DNA from: Baffinella frigidus
Taxonomy: Eukaryota > Cryptophyceae > Cryptomonadales > Baffinellaceae
DNA: 20,212 nucleotides
NCBI GenBank assembly: GCA_026770585.1
Contig: MU646483.1
Coordinates: forward strand, 58,230-78,441
Direction: 5' to 3'
The notes below the pieces were generated by a model, which worked only from the letters and a program-made list of their open reading frames with translations, did not search any database and was not told where the DNA came from. Made by a program: the position numbers and the translations under genes. Position 1 is the first letter of the stretch; each line of letters starts with the position of its first letter. Below are positions 1 to 6,782 of this stretch, one piece after another.

Positions 1-94
1 TGGAGGGGGGGGGCGTCGTGTTTGCGCCCGGGGGATGAGATGAAGTGTCCGACAGATGGGTCTTTGAGTGCGGATCCTGGATGGGGGAGGGGGG

Positions 95-236
95 GGTTAG
101 GGTTTGGGGTTTGGGGTTTGGGGTTTGGGGTTTGGGGTTTGGGGTTTGGGGTGTGGGGTGTTGGGTGTGGGGTGTTGGGTGTTGGGTGTGGGGTTTGGGG
201 TTTGGAGTTTGGAATTTAGGGTTGAGGGTTCAGGGC
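95..236 (+). repeat. Telomere-like heptamer array (GGGTTTG/GGGTGTT type)
   Basis: A 7-nt periodic G-rich array. It begins with repeated GGGTTTG, drifts to GGGTGTG/GGGTGTT and ends in TTTAGGG- and GGTTCAGGG-like units. It is interstitial and degenerate, so it is not a chromosome end as read here. The open frames across it translate only to Gly/Phe/Trp/Val repeats and are not genes. The first 94 bases before it hold a G run and nothing recognisable. Confidence 0.9.
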
Positions 237-278
237 TCACCCATAACCCCTAACTCTACAGTAGGGGGGGGGAGGGTA

Positions 279-602
279 TACCCCACGGGGTAGCGTCCAA
301 CACAGCGCCGAAGAAAGGCGTGACGCGCTCTGTTGCCAGCAAACAAAATATGGGGGTGAAACATACACCGCCGTCCACTCAACAGCTACCTGAGGTTCAC
401 AATACAGTCCATTCAAACTATTTGTACTAGAATCTTATCCATTGCTGTGGATTGCAACCGGAATTTCCCCCATGGATTCCAACCGGAATTTCCCCCGAAT
501 CCGGGGGAAAATATCTTGGGTCGCTGCTCAGGGGCGGGGAGTGATTGATACCCCACGGGGTAGCGTCCGAGACAGCGCCGACAAACGGTGTCACGCGATC
601 AG
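279..602. repeat. Direct repeat pair, each starting with a 14-nt palindrome
   Basis: Two similar blocks of about 50 bp lie at 279-328 and 549-600. Each begins with TACCCCACGGGGTA, an inverted repeat of TACCCC around AC, followed by GCGTCC and a shared CAGCGCCGA core. The sequence between them has no supported gene; it holds the small tandem repeat and hairpin listed separately. The plus-strand open frame at 442-777 runs through these repeats and into the MITE at 758, so I do not call it a gene. Confidence 0.7.
445..510. repeat. Two-copy tandem repeat ending in a 9-bp hairpin
   Basis: A unit containing CAACCGGAATTTCCCCC occurs twice. The second copy runs into an inverted repeat, TTTCCCCCG at 489-497 paired with CGGGGGAAA at 502-510, with a 4-nt loop. 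The function is unknown. Confidence 0.7.
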
Positions 603-674
603 CACCAAGCGGCCAAGTGAAGAGGCTCCGCGAGGCTTTCGAATGCGGGGGTGTCTTGCTGCTGCCTGCAGCTG

Positions 675-979
675 TCGAGGGCGGAGATCCGATCTTCGAA
701 AACTCCGGCAGCCTGAGGTAGGGTTTGGGCTTGAGGGGTTTGAATGCTGCGCGTTTATCTCAAATAAACACTTTTAGAAGTCGTTTCCCTCAAGTCAATT
801 CTCCTACAAAATCCGTCAACTTATGTGTTAATCTACGCTTAAGTTGACGGATTTGTAGGGGAATTGACTTTAGGAAAACGACTTTTAGAAGTGTTTATTT
901 GAGACAAGCGTTCCTGCTGGCCCCTCTTTCGGGCGTCGAGGGTGGAGAGCCGATTTTCGAAAACTCAAGCAGCCTGGTT
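675..979. repeat. Direct repeat (about 42 bp) flanking MITE A
   Basis: The blocks at about 675-716 and 938-979 are near-identical: GTCGAGGG, then GGAGA, then CCGAT, then TTCGAAAACTC, then GCAGCCTG. They lie on either side of the inverted-repeat element at 758-904. They are too long for an ordinary target-site duplication, so the element sits inside, or was copied along with, an older tandem duplication. Confidence 0.75.
758..904. mobile_element. MITE A: 147-bp inverted-repeat element with about 65-bp arms
   Basis: The left arm (758-822) and right arm (840-904) are reverse complements over about 65 bases with a few mismatches, leaving a spacer of about 17 nt. The outer ends read TCTCAAATAAACACTT on the left and its complement on the right. 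There is no coding capacity. Size, near-full-length hairpin structure and AT-richness against a GC-rich background fit a non-autonomous DNA transposon (MITE or foldback). I could not define a clean target-site duplication. Confidence 0.8.
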
Positions 980-1137
980 TAGTGTTCAGCGTTTAGTGTT
1001 CAGTGTTCCGTGTTCAGGGTTTGGGGGGCAGGTTTTCGGGTTTCGGGTTTATGGTTGATGGTTGATGGTTTTTGGTTGATGGTTTGTGGTTTATGGTTTA
1101 TGGTTGATCGTGTATGGTTTATGGTTTATGGTTTCTG
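977..1137 (+). repeat. Heptamer array, GTGTTCA to ATGGTTT variants
   Basis: An array of roughly 7-nt units that starts as TTTAGTG/TTCAGTG, passes through GGGTTTC and becomes a run of TATGGTT, GATGGTT and TGTGGTT units. The period matches the TTTAGGG-like arrays elsewhere although the sequence has drifted. No gene. Confidence 0.8.
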
Positions 1138-1697
1138 TTCGGGTCCAGGGGTGCGGGGCGGGCTGCGTGCGCGCTAGCCACGGAGAATTCTTGCGACACG
1201 TTGCCGCGAGTGAAGCGTGCTTCCATGCAGGTTTTGTCCTTTTTTGAAGAGCGGAACAAAGCCTCACTCCGGAGTGGGGCGTGATTCCACACCATCCCGC
1301 TCTTCACAAAATTGTCCCACTCAACCTTTTCCCACACTGTGAGTGCACGAGAAGGTTGTCCACAGCACTGAATCTATCCTTACCGATCCACGGGAGGGGG
1401 GACATACTCGGCATCGGCGAGTAGAAGGCTTCTGCCATCCATGTGATGGAAGAAGCCTTCTCGGTCTCCGTCTCTCTCTCTCTCTTGCCATCGACCACGG
1501 TTTCGCACGTGCGACACCACAAACGTTCCGGTCGCTCACTCGCACCACCATGTTCTCTCATGTTGAACTTCTCTCAAGAAGCTGGCTGAAATCAAAAGGC
1601 ATGTTGCAAGGCGTGTCACACGAAAGGGGACATACTCTCCGATGAGATGGAAGAAGCCTGGCGAGCGCGGCTGCCCCGTCGACTTGCCCTGCGAACG
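1138..1697. other. Non-repetitive stretch with a 17-bp hairpin; no gene supported
   Basis: A near-perfect inverted repeat pairs AGAAGGCTTCTGCCATC (1423-1439) with its complement at 1445-1461, with one mismatch and a 5-nt loop. A CT microsatellite follows at about 1464-1484. Part of the block recurs near 1620-1660 (GGGGACATACTC and GATGGAAGAAGCCT). Open frames on both strands, up to 100 codons, show no recognisable domain and overlap one another, so none is called. Confidence 0.6.
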
Positions 1698-1925
1698 TGT
1701 TCAGCGTTGAGTGTTTGGGGTGTGGGGTTTCGGGTGTGGGGTTCGGGGTGTGGGGTTCGGGGTGTGGGGTTTAGTGTGTGGGGTTGCGGGTGTGCCGTCG
1801 ACTTCCCCTGCTTCAGTGTTTAGGGTTTGGGGTTTGGGGTTGATTGTCTATGGTTTATGATTTATTGTGTATTATTGTGTATTGTTTAATGTTGATTGTT
1901 TAGAGTTGAGGGCTTATGGACTAGT
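1698..1925 (+). repeat. Heptamer arrays (GGGGTGT, GGGTTTC, TTATGGT variants)
   Basis: Two arrays separated by about 20 bases of GC-rich sequence that contains a repeated CCGTCGACTTCCCCTG-like block. The unit drifts from GGGGTGT through GGGTTTG to ATTGTGTATTG- and GTTTATG-like units. No coding signal. Confidence 0.75.
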
Positions 1926-1973
1926 GTCTGGTCCACACGACCCGGTTCGGGGATCAGGGTTTCGAAACCGGTG

Positions 1974-2402
1974 CACCGTCGAAGGCCAGTCCGCTTTGTG
2001 CGCCGTGCCTCTCTTTAGTGTTGAGTGTTTTGCGTAGTGTTTAGTGTTTTGCGTACGCAGCTCTCTTAAGATTGTAGTGTTTTGAGTATAGGGTTCAGGG
2101 TCGAGGAGTCAGGGTCCAGGGTTCAGGGTTCAGGGTTTCAGGGTCCAGGGTTCAGGGTCCAGGGTTTAGGGTCCAGGGTGTAGGGTCCAGGTCCAGGGTT
2201 CAGGGTTCAGGGTCCAGGATTCAGGGTCCAGGGTGTAGGGCTTCGGGTCTGGTCCACGGGGTTCACCGTCGAATGGCTGTCGGGCGTATGCGGCGTGCAT
2301 ACAGCGATCTCTCTCTTTCTCTCTTTCTCTCTTTCTCGCTCGCTCTCTCTGTTGGCTCACCGTCGAGGGGCAGTCGGGCGTATGCGTCGTGTACGCATTT
2401 CT
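1974..2402 (-). repeat. Three diverged copies of a block of about 40 bp, possibly exon ends
   Basis: Copies lie at about 1974-2012, 2264-2310 and 2358-2402. Read on the minus strand each ends in TCGACG followed by GTG. The upper two translate to related peptides ending AYARQPFDG and AYARLPLDG. In the third copy the putative donor is followed by a GA-rich microsatellite (CT at about 2310-2352 on plus). This resembles the exon-plus-microsatellite pattern of the ankyrin region, but the peptides match no family I know. They may be exon remnants or plain repeats. Confidence 0.4.
2013..2263 (+). repeat. Heptamer array (GGGTCCA/GGGTTCA type)
   Basis: Units of GGGTTCA and GGGTCCA dominate from about 2090 to 2250, preceded by TTTAGTG/TTTTGCG units. 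The minus-strand frame gives only Asp-Pro-Glu-Pro-Trp-Thr-Leu style repeats and is not a gene. Confidence 0.8.
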
Positions 2403-2493
2403 CGCGTCGGGCGTGCTCGGCCCTTGGAGCCATTCTTCGTTGGAGCCATCCTGCCCTTGGAACCCTTTCGGGGGCGTCTCGCGCTGGGACGGG

Positions 2494-2547
2494 CCCTTTG
2501 AGCCATTGTGACCCTTTGAGCCATTGTGACTCTTGGAGCCATTGTGA
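2494..2547. repeat. 18-bp minisatellite, three units
   Basis: Three consecutive 18-nt units (2494-2511, 2512-2529, 2530-2547) with consensus CCCTTTGAGCCATTGTGA; the third unit has changes near its start. On the minus strand one frame reads Ser-His-Asn-Gly-Ser-Lys repeats. The core GGAGCCATT also occurs nearby at about 2424 and 2442. Confidence 0.85.
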
Positions 2548-2792
2548 GTATGCTGCCCTTGGAACCCTTTCGGAGGCGTCTGAGGGGAGGGTGATTCCTC
2601 CTCTGGAGAGGGGATGGACGGCTGCGGTTCTCTCAACGCTGCACACCAGGGGGGGGGGGGGCGTCAGGGTCTGGATAGGAGCACGAATTCGAAGTCTCTG
2701 GCTAGAGCCGCTGCTGAGCGAGAACGTCCTTCAATTTTAAAGTGTTTTAAAAACTTTCACCTGTATCCTAAGGAAAATGGACTTTAGAATGA

Positions 2793-2825
2793 AAAAGCTG
2801 AGGCCGGATTCTGGCCTCAGCTTTT
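2793..2825. other. Perfect 13-bp hairpin
   Basis: AAAAGCTGAGGCC at 2793-2805 pairs perfectly with GGCCTCAGCTTTT at 2813-2825 across a 7-nt loop. It resembles a bacterial terminator, but in this eukaryotic context it is more likely the core of a small inverted-repeat element in an AT-rich insert. Confidence 0.8.
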
Positions 2826-2860
2826 AAACGAACCCCCGGGTGCCTCGATAGCGGGGGTGC

Positions 2861-2876
2861 CTCGATAGCTATCGAG
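2861..2876. other. 16-nt perfect palindrome
   Basis: CTCGATAGCTATCGAG reads identically on both strands. The preceding GGGTGCCTCGATAGC is present twice in tandem (2839-2853 and 2855-2869), so the palindrome may have arisen by local duplication. Confidence 0.7.
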
Positions 2877-2968
2877 TTATCGGAGGGTGGTTCCTCCTCT
2901 GGGACGGCAACGCCGTCGGATGCTTGCGGTTCTCTCACTGCTCATCCGGGGGGGTTAAGGGTTTAGGG

Positions 2969-3050
2969 ATTACGTTTTAGAGAGTAATAACCACAAAAAG
3001 TTTTAGAGAGTAATAACCAACAAAAAAAAATTACGTTTTAGAGAGTAGGT
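2969..3050 (+). repeat. Three-copy tandem repeat around GTTTTAGAGAGTA
   Basis: GTTTTAGAGAGTA occurs three times (about 2973, 2999 and 3034), twice followed by ATAACCA and an A-rich stretch. Not coding. Confidence 0.75.
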
Positions 3051-3173
3051 CACTGTGCAGGTCTCTCTAGGACCTGCTCAGACACAGCCTTGGTGGGGGA
3101 TGTCAGCCCCCGCTCCGTCTTTTTTGTTCTGGATGGCGCGGGGGTTGGATGGCTTTATCCAGGGAGTTGGACA

Positions 3174-3277
3174 GAGTGGGGGCGGGCAGGTCGCCTCTGA
3201 GAGACAGAGACAGAGAGAGAGAGAGAGAGAGCGCGCGCGAGAGAAAGAGAGTGGGGGCAGACAGGTCGCCTCCGAGA
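3174..3277. repeat. GA microsatellite between 29-bp direct repeats
   Basis: A 29-nt block at 3174-3202 recurs at 3249-3277 with 26 of 29 matches; the shared core is CAGGTCGCCTC. Between them is a purine tract of GAGA and GCGCGA. Just downstream are two small perfect hairpins, CTCCGAGA/TCTCGGAG (3270-3277 and 3283-3290) and CTCCCGC/GCGGGAG (3296-3302 and 3307-3313). Confidence 0.85.
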
Positions 3278-3464
3278 CAGAGTCTCGGAGATCTTCTCCC
3301 GCTCTAGCGGGAGATGTTACCCTAACATACTTCTGGGGGTTAGAGCTTGAACACGGCATGGATGCATGGAGCGGGGGCACCACCAAGCACAAGTCCATCA
3401 AGGTTAAGGGTTATTTCGAGTTCGAGAATCCACGCCCCCCAGAGGGCGGTCATAGGTCGGGGCT

Positions 3465-3930
3465 CACCAGCAAGGGACGCGATGGGTTCCTGACTGCGAC
3501 TGCCAAATCATGACAGTTCTACCCTGCCGGCATCTGGCAGCTAGTGGGGTTTCAAGGGAGGTAGGGAGCGGGGAGATGGATGGAGCGGGGGCTGACAAAA
3601 TCACTCATCTCCAGGCTTGAGATTGATAAAGAAGAACAGAAGAAGAAGAAGAAGAAGAAGAAGAAGGGCGCGGGGGCTGACGCATGGATGAAGCGGGAAC
3701 CCACTAGCTCTGTCTCACTCCCGCATGGATTAGAGTTGGGCGGGACCAGCGAGAAACGCGATGAGGGTCCTGATCACCAAATCATAACAGTGCTACCCAG
3801 GCGACATAGCTCAGGTATTGGGGGGGGGTAGTGAGTGATCAAGGCGTGAATGGGGTCTGGGGGCGAGTGGTTGTGCACGGGAGGTGGGGAGCGGAGGCAG
3901 ACCAGCGAGAGATGCGATGAGGGTTCGCAC
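3465..3930. repeat. Three diverged copies of a block of about 60 bp
   Basis: Related blocks lie at about 3465-3524, 3744-3798 and 3900-3930. They share ACCAGCRAG, then CGCGATG, and the first two also share CCAAATCAT followed by ACAGT and CTACCC. The plus-strand frames at 3055-3513 and 3580-3831 run through these repeats and microsatellites and have no recognisable domain, so I leave them out as genes. Confidence 0.6.
3637..3667 (+). repeat. AAG trinucleotide microsatellite
   Basis: About nine AAG units. In one plus frame this would be a Lys run, but the surrounding frame is not supported as a gene. Confidence 0.9.
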
Positions 3931-3982
3931 TGCCTTGTTCGGCGCTACGTCCGAGGGCACCTATCCAGGGTGCATGCGCTTG

Positions 3983-4338
3983 AGGTTTAGGGTTGAGGAG
4001 TTGGGAATTAAGGTGTAGGGTGAAGGGTTCAGAGCTTCACGATAAGGGGATAACTAGGGATAGCTATTCCCTTCTCTGTGTGGGCTACGTCTGAGGGCAT
4101 CTGCCGAGGCCGTTTGGCATACGATTGAGGGTTTAGGGTTCAGGGTTTGGGGAAAAGAGTGTAGGGTCCATCCGCAAGCCGTGTGCCTCGTGTACTGCAT
4201 AGCTTTCGCGAGGCCACCTGTCCAGGGCCGTGGGTCACTTCACTTCCTCGTTGCGATGCGTCCCGCTCAAGTCCTGGTCAGGGTTTGGGGTTTGAAGTTT
4301 GGGGTTCAGGGTTTAGGGTTTAGGGTTCAGGGTTTAGG
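3983..4338 (+). repeat. Scattered TTTAGGG-like arrays
   Basis: Three short arrays at about 3983-4035, 4126-4160 and 4278-4338 are built from TTTAGGG, TTCAGGG and TTTGGGG units. The sequence between them contains repeated GGCTACGTC-GAGGGCA-like blocks (about 3944 and 4083). No gene. Confidence 0.75.
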
Positions 4339-4837
4339 AAGGGATGCGCGCAGTTGAAGCGTACATTCGACGGGAGTTATCCAGGATGTGTTGGACTTGA
4401 GGGTCTAGACGCAAGCCTCGTGTTCTGTCCACGTTGGGCGATGGAGTTCGAGGCACACACGGAGCTTCATCAGAAGGGGATAGGCAGGGTTGTTGAGGGT
4501 TGTTGGGCCTGCTGAACAGTAGGCAGGGTTGTTGAACAGGTAGCACGCCCGCGGAGAGGGAGAAATGTTCAGGAGAGGAGGAAAGGTAAGGTTCAGGAAA
4601 GGGAAGTTTCAGGAGAGGCTGGACTCGCTGCTCTACTGCTTACCGAGACTTTTCACACCAAAGGTCTCTCTCTCTCTATGATACATATACAGTTCTCTAT
4701 CTCTGATCTAATGCTTACCGGGGATACTGTATGCGAAGGAGTAGAGACTTCACACAAGGAAGGTCGCTCGCTCTCTCTCTGTGATACTTATATGACTCGC
4801 TTTCTGAAACCGCTATCTATCTCTCAATGATTCCATC

Positions 4838-4838
<1 letters not shown>
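4339..4838. other. No gene supported; CT-rich and duplicated short blocks
   Basis: Short duplications are visible: GGCAGGGTTGTTGA twice at about 4482-4530, TTCAGGAGAGG-like units at about 4567-4620, and ATGCTTACCG/CTGCTTACCG with nearby CT tracts at about 4636-4800. The 70-codon minus-strand frame at 4334-4546 has no family signal. Confidence 0.5.

Positions 4839-4900
<62 letters not shown>
4839..4900. repeat. AC dinucleotide microsatellite, 62 nt
   Basis: Uninterrupted AC repeat followed by AAACACAAATAAATAAAA. A second microsatellite of ACTC units lies at about 5019-5046. Confidence 0.97.
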
Positions 4901-4907
<7 letters not shown>

Positions 4908-5088
4908 AATAAATAAAACCTCTAGACACCAACAGCACACGCCTCTCTCTCGAACACCATCAACAAACGTCTCTTTCTCTCTCATCTCAACCCACCTGTC
5001 CCGCAGCCTCTCTCACACACTCACTCACTCACTCACTCACTCACTCTGTCTCGCACACACACATCAAATCAAATCAAGCCGCCCTTAC

Positions 5089-5151
5089 CTGTCCAGCGGC
5101 AGACGTGGCGGCGAACAGCTCCGGCGCAACCTTCATCAACACCATCAACAC
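5089..5151 (-). CDS. Possible ankyrin-type exon (21 codons, phase 0)
   Basis: On the minus strand a block of exactly 63 nt is bounded by GGGCAG|GTG upstream and GGACAG|GTAAGG downstream; the second is a strong 5' splice site. It reads VLMVLMKVAPELFAATSAAGQ minus nothing but split here as VLMVLMKVAPELF and AATSAAGQ. This resembles the start of the local ankyrin unit (V-hydrophobic-x(4-6)-P-x-L-x(5-6)-G before TPAH), and like the other exons it begins with Val in phase 0. The TPAH half is missing, so it would need a following exon. The N-terminal VLMVLM comes from a 9-nt minisatellite. Diverged copies begin near 5395 and 5588. The splice pattern is seen directly; the ankyrin assignment is inference. 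Confidence 0.42.
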
Positions 5152-5317
5152 CTGCCCACACCCCCGCGCACGGTCAGTCACTTAGCGCAATAAACACCAT
5201 CACCACCTGCCAACAAACACTCACATTTACCAACCTTCACCAAACGAGAGACCTACGACCGTTCACGCAACTGGGCGGTTTTGTGCCAGGACGAGGATTG
5301 ATCCAGCAGGCTGTGCA

Positions 5318-5395
5318 GCTGGCGCAACCTTCATCAACACCATCAACACCATCAACACCATCAACACCCGCCAACAAAAACCATCAGCACCTGCC
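5318..5395 (-). pseudogene. Diverged copy of the 5089-5151 exon with expanded VLM repeat
   Basis: On plus, (ATCAACACC) is repeated four times at 5333-5368, against two times in the exon at 5134-5151. It is preceded by the same GGCGCAACCTTC block. On minus each unit encodes Val-Leu-Met, followed by KVAP and then a diverged AAQPAG in place of ELFAATSAAG. No good splice donor follows. A third related start, CAG|GTGCTGATGGTGTTGG on minus, lies near 5588, and a fourth, GGCAG|GTGGTGATGGTG, near 5207. Confidence 0.5.
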
Positions 5396-5422
5396 CGTGG
5401 GGAACACACCACATAGGTTACG

Positions 5423-5521
5423 AAATGATTGCAAAATGAATCACAAAAAAAATACAAAAAAAATTGCAAAAAAATACAAAAAATTACAAAATAATTACAA
5501 AATAAACTACAAAATGAATAA
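5423..5521 (+). repeat. A-rich tract of imperfect TACAAAA units
   Basis: About 100 nt consisting almost only of A with spaced T, C and G, in imperfect units of about 8-10 nt such as TACAAAAAA and TTACAAAATA. It stands out sharply from the GC-rich surroundings. Minus-strand translation gives a Phe/Tyr/Cys-rich string and is not a gene. Confidence 0.8.
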
Positions 5522-5670
5522 GACGACCGACAGTCCCCTGAACCACCGCCACGCTTCACGAAACGAGTGACCAACACCATCAGCACCTGTCCACAAACAG
5601 TCCCCCTTTACCACGCTCAACCAAACCGCACCACGCTTCACTAAACCGACACCTTTTGGACCGGGAAGAT

Positions 5671-5726
5671 GACTATTGCGAACAGGCTTTGTATCTTGAT
5701 TCTTGCAAAGCCTGTTCGCATTAGTC
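5671..5726. other. 21-bp inverted repeat
   Basis: GACTATTGCGAACAGGCTTTG is 21 nt, so only its position is given in full: the left arm is 5671-5691 and the right arm 5706-5726, with one mismatch and a 14-nt loop. The cores are GCGAACAGGC and GCCTGTTCGC. It is probably a small foldback element; no promoter or terminator role is implied. Confidence 0.85.
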
Positions 5727-5802
5727 CTCAAAAGGGAAAAATCAACAGTCGATCGATGGTCTTCCCACCTTTGGATGCTGCCGAGTACTGTCTCCACATT
5801 TA

Positions 5803-6020
5803 GCCCCTATCCCCTATCCCCTATCCCCAACCCCCATCCCGTATCCCCCAAACCCCAACCTTAATCTCAACTCCCAACTGGCCTCGGAGCTCTCAACTCC
5901 CAACTGGCCTCGGCAGTGTGCGCAGGCGTCCACCCATCCGCGTCGGACTGGCACACCAACCCCTATCCCCCAACCCTAATCCTGTCCCGAACCCCTAACA
6001 GACCTCGGTGCAGGGATAGG
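5803..6020 (-). repeat. Heptamer arrays in reversed orientation (CCCCTAT on plus)
   Basis: CCCCTATC units at about 5803-5840 continue into CCCCAAC and CTCAACTCCCAACTGGCCTCGG duplicates (in two adjacent copies, each under 25 nt). Similar C-rich units recur at about 5958-5998 and 6266-6296. All other arrays in the window are G-rich on plus; these are C-rich on plus. Confidence 0.75.
5909..5956 (-). pseudogene. Damaged copy of the TPAH ankyrin exon
   Basis: The minus-strand reading is VCQSDADGWTPAHTAE (16 codons). It matches VCQTDADGWTPAHTAA of the exon at 6319-6401 except for one substitution in the shared part, then an 18-nt gap. At the corresponding exon end the copy has GAG|GCC where the other has GAG|GTC, so the splice donor is lost. 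Flanking sequence (CTCAACTCCCAA and GCAGTGTGCGCAGGCGTC on plus) is duplicated too, so this is a segmental copy offset by about 430 bp. The TPAH motif is the usual ankyrin helix 1 start; the decay is seen directly. Confidence 0.65.
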
Positions 6021-6051
6021 GGTCAGGTCTTAGTGGAAAGTGGTCAGTGGT

Positions 6052-6193
6052 CTTATCTGGGGACACCTATTTTTCTTCCATTTGATTCCAATGAAGATTA
6101 CTACACGGATGCTTTAATATTACTAGTAAGAACAGATCGTGTAACAATTTTCATTGCCATCAAATGAAAGAAAAATTGGTTTCCCCGGATAAG
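6052..6193. mobile_element. MITE B, copy 1: 142-bp element with arms of about 60 bp
   Basis: The ends CTTATCTGGGGA and TCCCCGGATAAG are inverted, and complementarity continues inward over about 60 bases with scattered mismatches (for example ATTTTTCTTCCATTTGAT against its complement near 6166-6183). The centre is AT-rich with TAATATTACTAGTAAG. No coding capacity. A second, shorter copy in the opposite orientation lies at about 16616-16723, which confirms a repeat family. Confidence 0.85.
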
Positions 6194-6318
6194 GTTAGAT
6201 GCGGGGTCAATCCTCGGCAAGGACGGATTCAAGAAGCCAAGTTGCATCAAGGGCAGGCCGAATTTAACCCCTATCCCCTATCCCCTAGTCCTAACGTTAA
6301 TCTCAACTCCCAAGTGAC

Positions 6319-6401
6319 CTCAGTGCGAGCATAGCAGGCAGCAGTGTGCGCAGGCGTCCACCCATCCGCGTCGGTCTGGCACACGAGCCCCAGCCACCTT
6401 G
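6319..6401 (-). CDS. Ankyrin-repeat exon (TPAH unit)
   Basis: On the minus strand, after CTGGCAG and two bases of a split codon, 27 codons run RWLGLVCQTDADGWTPAH, then TAACYARTE, and end at GAG|GTCACT. The DADGWTPAHTAA core is a textbook ankyrin helix-turn-helix start: G-x-TP-x-H-x-AA, with the common variant TPAH. The end, one residue before a Val in phase 0, matches the other ankyrin exons (QKK|V at 8610, SQ|V at 8044). The 5' boundary is less certain; an acceptor at GGCAG just before 6401 fits but requires a phase-1 join. Ankyrin repeats are protein-binding modules; the partner is unknown. Confidence 0.65.
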
Positions 6402-6410
6402 CTGCCAGGA

Positions 6411-6630
6411 ACGTGACGCACGCCGCGTGCCCCTGTTCGCACCATCCATTAGTACGCGTTGCCCTCTTCGCACCGTCAACCACTTGATTGTGTGTAAACC
6501 AACCGTTGAGAGTGTATCAGCCCTGGGTAGCCCTGGGTAAGGTGTGTGGTTACATTTTGGCGGTGCGAGGAAGGTGATGCACGCCGCGAGTTCCCGGTTC
6601 GCACCATCAATCGGTTGATAGTGCATCACC
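6411..6630. repeat. Repeated TTCGCACCATC blocks
   Basis: TTCGCACC(A/G)TC followed by AACC/CATT-type sequence occurs at about 6437, 6468 and 6598, and a related GTTCGCAGCG lies near 6810. ACGCCGCG(T/A)G occurs at about 6419 and 6582. On minus these read DGANRE, DGANRG and DGAKRA followed by AACVTFLA or AACITFLA. They could be remnants of a duplicated exon; I recognise no family. Confidence 0.5.
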
Positions 6631-6635
6631 CAACA

Positions 6636-6782
6636 AATTCATTTCGGAACACGGCAGAATCTGTCCCGCTATCTAAGGCTTCCGACGCCGAAGATAAGGG
6701 TGTGTATGCTATTTTAGGCATACAATGATGCTATCTTACGCCTTTTTATGTGGACAGATTCTGGTATGTTCCGAGATGAACT
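6636..6782. mobile_element. MITE C, copy 1: 147-bp element with central hairpin
   Basis: The ends AATTCATTTCGGAACA and the complement of AGTTCATCTCGGAACA are inverted, and the inverted match continues with CAGAATCTGTCC on both sides. A second inverted repeat, GTATGC/GCATAC, sits at 6704-6709 and 6718-6723. No reading frame. A related element lies at 16072-16222. Confidence 0.85.

Larger units (their letters stand above)
2548..2960. repeat. Duplicated block interrupted by an AT-rich insert
   Basis: A block at about 2577-2655 (GGAGGGTGATTCCTCCTCTGG followed downstream by TGCGGTTCTCTCA) recurs at about 2882-2955 with substitutions and indels. Between the copies lie a GC-poor segment and the hairpin at 2793-2825. 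Both copies end in a G run. No reading frame here is supported as a gene. Confidence 0.6.

Noticed and set aside
95-236. A true chromosome end
   Set aside because: The array is degenerate, is not at the terminal bases, and similar arrays are scattered over the whole window. G-rich units on plus point away from the left edge, which is the wrong orientation for a left-hand telomere.
22-293. Two overlapping Gly/Phe/Trp-rich frames
   Set aside because: They translate a telomere-like heptamer array; the period-7 unit cycles through frames.
2793-2825. Rho-independent terminator
   Set aside because: The hairpin is perfect and followed by TTTT within the stem, but the window is eukaryotic and no gene ends there.
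4334-4546. 70-codon minus-strand frame
   Set aside because: Composition is mixed but there is no domain, no conserved copy and no splice context; it overlaps a duplicated GGCAGGGTTGTTGA block.
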